From CAWKAO01 sp963847665 (GTDB taxonomy: Bacteria > Actinomycetota > Humimicrobiia > Humimicrobiales > Humimicrobiaceae), in assembly GCA_963847665.1 (NCBI GenBank), contig CAWKAO010000002.1:682001-746000 (forward strand): DNA of 64,000 bases. The letters run 5' to 3'. The translations under genes were made by a program, and so were the position numbers. The notes beneath the pieces are model-generated. The model was not told the origin of the DNA. It saw only the letters and a program-made list of their open reading frames with translations, and did not search any database. Below, one piece after another: positions 48,211-55,676 of the stretch (the first letter of the stretch is position 1; the number at the start of each line of letters is the position of its first letter).

Positions 48211-49421
48211 CTAATTACTTACACCTGACTGGGCTTTTGACCTGTACTCCTGTGCAAGAAGGTGTTTCTGGTTAAGGTTCAATACAGCATTAAAGTTATT
48301 TATGGCCTCCTGATAATTCCCCATCCTGTAATTTATCAATCCTTTTTTGAACTCTTCATCAAGCATTCCGAGCTTATTTTCAACACCATTTCTGTTCAGC
48401 ATCTCTTTGATATCATTTACAGGTCTTAAATAATTATTGGTCTCGTCTGTCCCCATGGTCAGCATCCCTACGACCATACCGTTTATATCCAGTACCGGCC
48501 CTCCACTGTTACCTGGTCTTGCATCTCCCTGGACCTGGAGCACTTCTGTACCTCCCAGCATTACCTTACCGCTAATGCGTCCAGTGGTGACTGTAGGATT
48601 CATAATATTGTCCTGTCCTATATCAGAGGTCCATGGAAATCCTATTATTGAAAGGTCATCCTGTATCTCTATCATGGAAGAATCCCCGACTATACAGATG
48701 AAAGCGCGCCTCCTGTCAATGACTGTATCCTGAGTATTGCAATATCCCTCTGTTCCCATGGGCTGAAATCAACTATCTCTGCCCGCAGGTAGTTTGCATT
48801 TGCACTGTCTGCAAGTCCTGATGTGGCGGTATTGAACTGCACCCAGACCTCATGGTCAAGCTTGGTGTCGCTTGTCTCACCGACTACCTTATAGTTTTCA
48901 TATATCCAGTTCCATTCTGCATCAGTGAGGTTAAAATAATCATCAGGATAAGCATCATATATATACTGATCCAGTATGTCCCATTTAAGTTCTACTTCAG
49001 GAATATCTACCACATGTGCAGCTGTCACTATGTGGCCAGTCGTGGCATTTACACAGAAACCGGTCCCTGCATATATATAGGAATAATAAGGTCCAAAATA
49101 ATCCAACTGATTCGGATCATATACATAAGCAGAGTAATATGATGTTATAAAACATACTGCCGGCTGGGTAAGTATGACCCAGTCCTTGCCGGTCAATTCA
49201 TACATTGGAGCAGCTTCTGTCGTCTCGGTCACAGATTCAGGTGCTGTATCTGTTGCAACAGGGCCACCCTGGGTTCCAGTATTTTCTGCAGCCATTGATT
49301 CAGCTACAATAGACTCTGCTGCCTTTTCTATTGCTTTAGAAAGACAGCCTGTAAAGCTAAACGAAGTAGCCAGTATCAGCACCAGTATCATCATCAGGAT
49401 CAATAGATTCTTTCTTTTCAT
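48211..49421 (-). CDS. Secreted trypsin-like serine protease lipoprotein with C-terminal TPR (one frameshift)
   Basis: Probable cell-surface S1-family (DegP/trypsin-like) protease. A lipoprotein signal ends in SFTGC at about residue 26, followed by a Thr/Glu/Ala-rich linker. The catalytic triad is visible: histidine in VTAAHVVD, aspartate in RDIAILRI and serine in GDARPGNSGGPV. One base is missing near 48698; the second frame resumes with IVGDSSMIEIQDDLSIIGFP. A large insertion between His and Asp (QYIYDAYPDDYFNLTDAEWN region) is unusual. After the protease domain, FKKGLINYRMGNYQEAINNF is a TPR-like repeat instead of a PDZ domain. A good promoter and GAGGTG ribosome site lie upstream. Its substrate is unknown. 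Confidence 0.85.
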
Positions 49422-49491
49422 AGATACACCTCATCAGTCTTTTTAATAAAAGTATTATTTCTATTATTTCAAAATTCCTCTGTTTATGTAA

Positions 49492-49519
49492 ATTATATTT
49501 TAAATATCGGCATAGTCAA
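49492..49519 (-). promoter_or_regulatory. Sigma-A-type promoter of the protease gene
   Basis: TTGACT (49514-49519) and a perfect TATAAT (49492-49497) on the minus strand, spaced 16 bases. This is among the best promoter matches in the window. The leader to the ATG at 49421 would be about 65 bases. Confidence 0.75.
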
Positions 49520-49528
49520 TAAAAAAAT

Positions 49529-50680
49529 TTAACCATTATTCAATACTTCATTATAGTATTCGAGATATTGGGGGACGATTTTTTTACTGCTGAATAGAAG
49601 TGCCCTCTTCCTGGCTTCTATACTCATCTTCTGCAGTTTTTTTTCATCGGCCAGTATCTTCAATGCATACTCAGCTATCTCATCGCTGTCTTCCGGATCG
49701 ATAAGATAACCACACTGGCCATCTACCAGAACTTCGGCAAGACCGCCTATTTTTGTCCCGATAACTGGTACGGAGCAGCTTAAAGCTTCAAGTGCTGAAA
49801 GACCAAAACTCTCGCTTGTTGAAGGCAGCATGTATATATCACTTAGATTGAGCAGAGGAACAATATTTTCCTGTATTCCTGTAAAATAGACCTTGTCGGC
49901 AAGTCCAAGTTTTTCTGCAAGTATTTTGCACCAGGTCTTTTCCGGACCATCTCCCACAAGTAGCAGCTTGGCATCTATTTCCTGACTTATCCTGCAGAAT
50001 GCTTTTATAATATTCTGGATCTTTTTAACCGGCCTGAAGTTTGAAATATGGGTTATTACCCTGTCATCCTTTTTTATAAAACTTTGATCAAATGTATCAT
50101 TTTCAAGCGGTCTTTTTTTTACATCATCATCCAGTATCCTTTTATATTTTTCTGTATCAACAAAATTATAGATGACTTTCATTTCCTTTTTGATATCAAA
50201 GGTATCTATGGTCGCTTCTTTAAGGTACTCAGAAACACAGGTTATTCCATCACTGTTTTCTATACTAAATTTTGTTATTTTAAAGAAAGAATGGTGATTG
50301 CCTACAAGAGTTATGTCTGTTCCGTGAAGTGTCGTCACAAATTTTATTTTATCTTCGCCTATTATCTTTTGTGCAAGATAGGCAGAAGTAGCATGAGGCA
50401 TCGCATAATGTACGTGAAGTATATCGAGTTTTTCCTGTTCTATGACTTCTGACATCTTAACACTGAGTGAAAGGGTATAGGGAGGGTACTTAAAGAGAGG
50501 GTAGGACATCACTTCCACTTCGTGGAAAACAATGTTCCTATAGTACCTGTTCAACCTGAAAGGAAGGCCGTAACTTATAAGATGGACTTTATGGCCAAGT
50601 TTTGAAAGTTCTATACCAAGCTCAGTAGCAACTGCTCCGCTGCCGCCAAATGTTGGATAACATGTAATACCTATGTTCAT
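49529..50680 (-). CDS. bshA: N-acetyl-alpha-D-glucosaminyl L-malate synthase BshA
   Basis: GT4 glycosyltransferase for the first step of bacillithiol synthesis: joins UDP-GlcNAc and L-malate. The 383-residue protein starts with the BshA-typical GITCYPTFGGSGAVATELG and continues HVHYAMPHATSAYLAQ, VTTLHGTDITLVGNH, SNFRPVKKI and the C-terminal LPSTSESFGLSALEALSC with the E-x7-E nucleotide-sugar motif. It is clustered with bshB1 and bshC, which makes BshA rather than a general glycosyltransferase (or mycothiol MshA) the strong choice. Confidence 0.95.
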   Translation of the reverse strand: MNIGITCYPTFGGSGAVATELGIELSKLGHKVHLISYGLPFRLNRYYRNIVFHEVEVMSYPLFKYPPYTLSLSVKMSEVIEQEKLDILHVHYAMPHATSAYLAQKIIGEDKIKFVTTLHGTDITLVGNHHSFFKITKFSIENSDGITCVSEYLKEATIDTFDIKKEMKVIYNFVDTEKYKRILDDDVKKRPLENDTFDQSFIKKDDRVITHISNFRPVKKIQNIIKAFCRISQEIDAKLLLVGDGPEKTWCKILAEKLGLADKVYFTGIQENIVPLLNLSDIYMLPSTSESFGLSALEALSCSVPVIGTKIGGLAEVLVDGQCGYLIDPEDSDEIAEYALKILADEKKLQKMSIEARKRALLFSSKKIVPQYLEYYNEVLNNG

Positions 50681-50715
50681 AATCCTAAAAATCCACGAAA
50701 GTATGGAGACAAAAA

Positions 50716-51441
50716 CTAAATAAAATAATTAAAAAAAGTCACCGGGTCCTCAATGCAGATATCACCATCCACAAAGTACGGTTCTCCGTACTTAACTTTT
50801 ATTCTGAGACCATAACATTTATCCCTGTTTTCAACAAAATCCTGGAAATAACCTGAATTTATAAAAGTTTTTTTCTTTTCTTTTGCATCCCTGTTGAATT
50901 GTGAATTGTAAGCCTTACAAGCTTTCATCTTTAATCGATAAAAATCAGAGATATCCACTATAAAGCTGGGCCTAAAATGGTGATTCAGCATGTAACAGAT
51001 CGACACCTTTGGCCTGTGCGGTTCTGTGCCAGTTATGAATTTTCCCAGGCCTGATGTAAAAACTGAATCTTTTATCAATTTATGTGAATTTTCATGATCA
51101 GGGTGCCTGTCTTTTAGGTATGGAAAAACGATCATGGAAGGTTTTAGCCTTCTTACGACTTCTATTATTTTAAGCCTGCTCTCAGGGTCATTTTTTATGT
51201 TACAATCCTGGAGCCCAAGATTTTCCCTTATATCAAGCCCCAGCAGTTCGGATGCCTTCCCGGTCTCAATCCTCCTGGTCCTTATATCACCATTTGTGGA
51301 GAGCTCGGCTTCAGTCAGATCGACTATCCCTGTAGAGTATCCCTTATTTTTTGACTTTAAAAGTAATCCTCCGCACCCCATCTCAGCGTCATCAGGATGT
51401 GGGCTGAAAGCAAGTATATCTATCCTCATGTTTTTTACCAT
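50716..51441 (-). CDS. bshB1: Bacillithiol biosynthesis deacetylase BshB1
   Basis: Zinc-dependent deacetylase that removes acetyl from GlcNAc-malate. The LmbE-like fold shows the metal motif SPHPDDAEMGCGG near the N-terminus and DRHPDHENSHKLI with the third ligand in the middle. ICYMLNHHFRPSFIVDIS is typical of BshB1. The start may be the ATG at 51429 (MRIDILAFSPHPDD), which matches family starts better than the extra four residues. It sits between bshA and bshC with spacers of 35 and 49 bases. Confidence 0.93.
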   Translation of the reverse strand: MVKNMRIDILAFSPHPDDAEMGCGGLLLKSKNKGYSTGIVDLTEAELSTNGDIRTRRIETGKASELLGLDIRENLGLQDCNIKNDPESRLKIIEVVRRLKPSMIVFPYLKDRHPDHENSHKLIKDSVFTSGLGKFITGTEPHRPKVSICYMLNHHFRPSFIVDISDFYRLKMKACKAYNSQFNRDAKEKKKTFINSGYFQDFVENRDKCYGLRIKVKYGEPYFVDGDICIEDPVTFFNYFI

Positions 51442-51490
51442 ATTTTATATTACTGATTGTTTACAGCTTACAATATTTTAGTATCACTTC

Positions 51491-53164
51491 CTAATCAAAA
51501 ATTAAAAACTTATGAGAATTATCTAAGATATCTATTTTATCGCATAAGAAATCAATAAAATAGAATCCATGATTATTTACATAATTAAATACGCTTATTG
51601 TCCTTTCCTGCAATTTTCCATTTGGAAAGACATTTAAATATATTTTGTCTAAATCAGAACTAAAAAGCAGATTCTTTTTTTTATATTCGGACAATATTTT
51701 TTTTCTAAGGACGGATACCTCTTTTTCAAAGTTTTTCTCGATCCTGCTGAATACACTTATCAGGTCTCTGTCTTTTGAGATCACCTCGTTTTTAAGGTCA
51801 TGGATCTTTTTTAACACATCAGATGAGAAATTATCAATAAGAATCTCCGCATTATTTTCGACACTTACTGAAATCGCCCTTCTAAGCATCGATTCCCGGT
51901 CCAGACCCAGGTCTTCAAAATGCACATCTGCCCTTTTCATGGATCTTTTTATACTGTTTTCTATTATTGTGGCTGTAAATCTTGGGTATATTATTGCAGT
52001 TTTTTTTCCGACTATATTATAAGCACTCTTAAGCTGTGCAAAATAGCTTACTTCACCAGGTCCGCATAATGTTGCCAAAACAGGCAGAAGGTTGTCCTGG
52101 ATCAGGGGCCTCAAAGATACACCGGGGGCAAATCTTAAATAGTCTGAAGAAATAAGATCTTTAATATCCTTTTCTGAATATTTTTTTCTGGCAAAGGAAA
52201 AATAACCTTTTTCGGCTTTCATCACTTTGTGTCTTATACCTTTTTCTGTTATAAAAAAATTTAACTGGTCCAAAACTTTTTGTATCTGGGCATGGTATCC
52301 GTCTTTTATAAGTCTCTCTCCGGAAGAATTGATCTCCCTGTTAAATAATCCGGAGTTTTCAAGGTCAATTGCCATAAATCCTGACGCAAGCTTTCTAAAT
52401 TCTGCAGAAGAAGGGTCCAGGATCACCAGACCATATTTTGAAAACATTTTTAGGATGATAGTTGAGAATAGTTGTGCCGGATTGATAACTTTTTCTGAAC
52501 AGGTATTAGCTATCTTAGAGATATCCAGACATTCTTTTATAAAATGGCTGATCCCTGCACTAAATTCTGTTGGTCTCAAGTTCTCTATCAATTCTTTTAA
52601 TTTTTCCTGGTAAAAGATTTCCGGAAAGAAAATATCTGAAAATCTTTTTTTATCTATGTCCGGGCCCGCCCCTTCTTGATCCAGTCTCACTTCTTTCAGG
52701 TCCCTATTAAAAACTCCAAAGCTGTTTATAGAATCAAAATTACTATCATCTGAAGCGTTCCAGAATACAGGGATCGTTTTTATTCCAAAATTATTTGTGA
52801 TTTCAGAACTCAGCCTGATTATAGATAGGATCTTATAGATAATAAAAATTGGCCCGGAAAAAAACCCGGGTTGCTGCCCCCCGATCACGACATAGGTATC
52901 TTTACCACTTAGTTTTTTTATATTTTCCAGTGTTTCAGTGCTACAGCCTGCTTTCTTATTTGTGTCTTCAAGTATTTTTAAGATATCCTTTCTTAAACTA
53001 TTTTGATAAGAAAGTTCAATATCGCTTACCCTTTTCAAGTAGTCTTCTTCCTTATGGAAATCATAAAAATAATGATCTTCTAACTTTTTATAGTTAAAAA
53101 TGAAGTCATAGAAAAGCTTATTATAATAAAATTTTTCGTTTCTTGTTTCTTTAAATGTAAACAT
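51491..53164 (-). CDS. bshC: Bacillithiol biosynthesis cysteine-adding enzyme BshC
   Basis: Putative cysteine ligase for the last step of bacillithiol synthesis. The 557-residue protein has an N-terminal helical region, the family motif VVIGGQQPGFFSGPIFIIYK, then IKTIPVFWNASDDSNFDSIN (a nucleotide-binding-like part), a middle region with SPGV-like FAPGVSLRPLIQDNLLP, GPGEVSYFAQL, and a long C-terminal coiled coil (KKIHDLKNEVISKDRDLISV). The start codon is only 23 bases from that of divergent mnmA. BshC defines the pathway: mycothiol-making relatives have MshC, which is unrelated. No ribosome site is evident. Confidence 0.92.
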   Translation of the reverse strand: MFTFKETRNEKFYYNKLFYDFIFNYKKLEDHYFYDFHKEEDYLKRVSDIELSYQNSLRKDILKILEDTNKKAGCSTETLENIKKLSGKDTYVVIGGQQPGFFSGPIFIIYKILSIIRLSSEITNNFGIKTIPVFWNASDDSNFDSINSFGVFNRDLKEVRLDQEGAGPDIDKKRFSDIFFPEIFYQEKLKELIENLRPTEFSAGISHFIKECLDISKIANTCSEKVINPAQLFSTIILKMFSKYGLVILDPSSAEFRKLASGFMAIDLENSGLFNREINSSGERLIKDGYHAQIQKVLDQLNFFITEKGIRHKVMKAEKGYFSFARKKYSEKDIKDLISSDYLRFAPGVSLRPLIQDNLLPVLATLCGPGEVSYFAQLKSAYNIVGKKTAIIYPRFTATIIENSIKRSMKRADVHFEDLGLDRESMLRRAISVSVENNAEILIDNFSSDVLKKIHDLKNEVISKDRDLISVFSRIEKNFEKEVSVLRKKILSEYKKKNLLFSSDLDKIYLNVFPNGKLQERTISVFNYVNNHGFYFIDFLCDKIDILDNSHKFLIFD

Positions 53165-53170
53165 CAGTTA

Positions 53171-53179
53171 TATAATATA
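53171..53179. promoter_or_regulatory. Symmetric -10 element shared by bshC and mnmA
   Basis: The 23-base gap contains TATAATATA. Read rightward it gives TATAAT 11 bases before the mnmA ATG; read leftward it gives TATATT or TATTAT 7 to 9 bases before the bshC ATG. Start sites would fall within a few bases of both start codons, so both messages may be leaderless. No good -35 box is evident on either side. Confidence 0.5.
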
Positions 53180-53187
53180 AAAAAGAA

Positions 53188-54264
53188 ATGAATTTACAAT
53201 CAAAATCAAATAAAAAAACTAAAGTGGCTGTAGCACTAAGTGGTGGTGTCGATAGTGCCACAGCAGCTTTTTTTCTAAAATCAGAAGGCTATGATGTATT
53301 CGGTATAACAATCAGATCCCCGGATCCTTTAAATATTGAAAACCAGGCCAGTGATATCAGGACCATAACGGAGGGTCTGGGTATAAAATCATTGGTCCTA
53401 GACCTGTCTAAAGAATTTAATGCTTTCGTGATAGAACCATTCTGTCAGGAATACCTGTCAGGCAGGACTCCAAATCCATGCGTAGAGTGCAACAGGTATA
53501 TTAAATTTGGGATCCTCCTTCAAAAAGCAGAGGAATATGGTGCAGAATATCTTGCAACCGGCCACTACGCAAAGCTTTTACAGAATAAGGGCAATGGTCT
53601 TTTTGAAATAAGAAAAGGTGATGATCCTGGTAAGGACCAGAGCTATTTTCTCTGGAGACTCCAGCAGGAACAACTCAAAAAAATAATTTTACCCCTGGGT
53701 GGATACTCAAAAAAAGAAATAAAAAAGATAATCTCAGATATACTTCCATTTCTACCTGGCAGGCCTGAGAGCCAGGAGATATGTTTTATCCCGGATAAGG
53801 ATTACGGCACCTTTATCTCAGGCAAAATAAGCCAGAAAAATATTCCTGGACGGGGGCCTGCAATAGATGAAAACGGAGATATTCTGGGGACTCATAGGGG
53901 ATATATATATTATACCATAGGCCAGCGCAGAGGCATTGGAATAAGTCATCCAACTCCGCTATTTGTAAAAAGGATCATTCCAGAGACAAATGCTTTGGTA
54001 TTAGCGGAAGAGCATTCGATTTACAAAGATTCATTTTATATAAAAGAAATCAGTTTTGTTTCAGGTAAAGCACCTTCTGAGAAATTTAAATCATCCGTCA
54101 AAATAAGGTATAACTCCGCTGAACGTCCTGCAGAGGTCAGGATAATAGAGGATAGATCCGCTCTTATCAAACTTGAACAAAAGGTTAAAGCTGTTACACC
54201 TGGCCAATCAGCTGTTTTTTTTGATGGTGATCTTCTGCTGGGAGGGGGGATAATAAGTGATTGA
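53188..54264 (+). CDS. mnmA: tRNA-specific 2-thiouridylase MnmA
   Basis: ATP-activated sulfur transfer to U34 of tRNAs for Lys, Glu and Gln. The 358-residue protein begins with the PP-loop VAVALSGGVDSATAAFFL, then the first catalytic cysteine region NPCVECNRYIKFGILL, ATGHYAKL, DPGKDQSYFLWRL, the second catalytic cysteine in PESQEICFIPDKDYG, and RGYIYYTIGQRRGIGIS. A C-terminal beta-barrel follows. The loop after the PP-loop (ITIRSPDPLNIENQASD) is shorter than in most homologues and lacks their usual MKNWD or MKLW motif. It is the first gene of the rightward segment. Confidence 0.95.
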   Translation: MNLQSKSNKKTKVAVALSGGVDSATAAFFLKSEGYDVFGITIRSPDPLNIENQASDIRTITEGLGIKSLVLDLSKEFNAFVIEPFCQEYLSGRTPNPCVECNRYIKFGILLQKAEEYGAEYLATGHYAKLLQNKGNGLFEIRKGDDPGKDQSYFLWRLQQEQLKKIILPLGGYSKKEIKKIISDILPFLPGRPESQEICFIPDKDYGTFISGKISQKNIPGRGPAIDENGDILGTHRGYIYYTIGQRRGIGISHPTPLFVKRIIPETNALVLAEEHSIYKDSFYIKEISFVSGKAPSEKFKSSVKIRYNSAERPAEVRIIEDRSALIKLEQKVKAVTPGQSAVFFDGDLLLGGGIISD

Positions 54265-54294
54265 TTTTACCATTTAAAATATTTTTAAAAATAT

Positions 54295-54323
54295 TTGTTA
54301 ATAATTTCTTTATTTTATATTAA
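54295..54323 (+). promoter_or_regulatory. Candidate promoter for the zinc-ribbon gene
   Basis: TTGTTA (54295-54300) and TATTAA (54318-54323), spaced 17, between mnmA and the small zinc-ribbon gene. It overlaps the end of a 20-base AT-only palindrome (54277-54296), which may itself be the end of the mnmA transcript. AT-rich context makes chance matches likely. Confidence 0.4.
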
Positions 54324-54391
54324 AATGATTATTTAATATAAGTAATTTATGAATTGATTTGCAGATTATCAAAAAACCTAAGGAGGAATAG

Positions 54392-54538
54392 ATGGATGCA
54401 TATTGTGTAAAATGCAAAGCGAAGACCGAAATAAAAGACCCTAAAGAAGTCCAGATGAAAAATGGAAGACCTGCTGTCACTGGTACATGTTCCAAATGCG
54501 GTACAAAGGTCTTTAAGATCAAATCTAAATCATCATAA
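54392..54538 (+). CDS. Small zinc-ribbon protein, DUF5679 type
   Basis: A 48-residue protein with AAGGAGG six bases before the ATG. Two cysteine pairs, YCVKCKAK near the N-terminus and CSKCGTK near the C-terminus, form a one-domain zinc ribbon. The middle IKDPKEVQMKNGRPAVTGTC matches the DUF5679 pattern I know from Actinomycetota and Chloroflexota. No function is established. It stands alone with its own promoter candidate and a terminator, so it is likely transcribed singly; the strong ribosome site suggests substantial expression. Confidence 0.85.
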   Translation: MDAYCVKCKAKTEIKDPKEVQMKNGRPAVTGTCSKCGTKVFKIKSKSS

Positions 54539-54627
54539 GAGTATTCATAATCTATTTGAGAATCAATTCTTAGAGATCTTATAGGTGAAGTGAACAGTTT
54601 TGTGATCCTATAGTTCCATATAAAAAT

Positions 54628-54663
54628 TGGAGCAATATATTTATTTATTTTTGCTCCATTTTT
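54628..54663 (+). terminator. Terminator after the zinc-ribbon gene
   Basis: TGGAGCAA (54628-54635) pairs with TTGCTCCA (54651-54658) around a 15-base AT loop, then a T run (54659-54663) and further T-rich sequence. It separates the zinc-ribbon gene from ilvE. Confidence 0.8.
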
Positions 54664-54740
54664 GTTTTCTTAAATAAAATTGAAAAATGAAATAAAAAAA
54701 GTAAAATATAAAAAATTATTATTATCTAAAAGGACCCTAA

Positions 54741-55670
54741 ATGGAAAAAATAGAACACCCCGGTTTTGCTTTTTTTCATGGGAAGATAGTACCCATATCT
54801 GAAGCAAAGATAGACATCAGGACAAACGCGCTGCAATACGGAACAGCGATATTTGAGGGAATAAGAAGTTATTGGAATGAAGGAGAAAACTGTAATTATG
54901 TTTTCAGGCTTTCTGATCATTTTAAGAGACTGTTGAAAAACTCAAACATAGTTTTTATGAATATCAAATATACCCTTGAAGAATTGTGTGATTTCACCTT
55001 AGAGCTTCTAAAAAGAGAGGATTATAAAGAAGATGCCTACATAAGGCCATTTGCCTATAACAGCGGTTTAAAAATTGGTCCAAAGTTCCATGATGTGGAA
55101 CAGGATCTCTTTATTTACACCATCCCTCTGGGAGAGTATCTCGATATAAACAAACCCATAAACGTATGTATCTCTTCATGGGCAAGAATACCGGATAATT
55201 GTATACCACCCAGAGCAAAAATATCTGGATCTTATGTCAATTCTGCGCTGCAGAAGACAGAGGCGCTATTAAACGGTTTTGATGAATCAATAGTCCTCTC
55301 TTCCGACGGAAGCCATGTAAGCGAGGGCAGTGCGATGAATCTTTTTATGGTCCGTGCCGGTAAGCTTATAACACCACCCGTGACAAATGATATACTGGAA
55401 GGTATTACAAGGGACACAGTCATAGAAATAGCTAGGAGCCAGCTAGGTATTGATACTGTTGAGAGACTTATAGACAGGACTGAGCTTTATACTGCAGAAG
55501 AATTGTTTTTCTGTGGAACAGGGGCGCAGATCTCCCCAATAGGCAGCGTTGATAAAAGAAAAGTCGGAGACGGAAAGATGGGTAGACTCACAAAAAAGAT
55601 CCAGGAGCTTTACTTCAGTGTAGTCAAAAACGAAGTCGCCTCATATAAACACTGGTGCACAAAAGTATAG
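54741..55670 (+). CDS. ilvE: Branched-chain amino acid aminotransferase
   Basis: Class IV PLP enzyme for the last step of Ile, Val and Leu synthesis. The 309-residue protein starts FAFFHGKIVPISEAKIDI, then LQYGTAIFEGIRSYW, YIRPFAYNSG, the PLP lysine in PPRAKISGSYVNSALQKT, VSEGSAMNLFMVRAGKLITP, LEGITRDTVIEIA and the C-terminal FFCGTGAQISPIGSVD. An AAAGGA site lies 7 bases before the ATG. It serves the pathway whose other genes lie at 36-48 kb on the opposite strand. It converges on adnB with 6 bases between. Confidence 0.96.
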   Translation: MEKIEHPGFAFFHGKIVPISEAKIDIRTNALQYGTAIFEGIRSYWNEGENCNYVFRLSDHFKRLLKNSNIVFMNIKYTLEELCDFTLELLKREDYKEDAYIRPFAYNSGLKIGPKFHDVEQDLFIYTIPLGEYLDINKPINVCISSWARIPDNCIPPRAKISGSYVNSALQKTEALLNGFDESIVLSSDGSHVSEGSAMNLFMVRAGKLITPPVTNDILEGITRDTVIEIARSQLGIDTVERLIDRTELYTAEELFFCGTGAQISPIGSVDKRKVGDGKMGRLTKKIQELYFSVVKNEVASYKHWCTKV

Positions 55671-55676
55671 GGTTCC

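Noticed and set aside
54277..54296. 20-base AT-only palindrome after mnmA
   Set aside because: Made entirely of A and T in AT-rich sequence; weak as a terminator and without further support.
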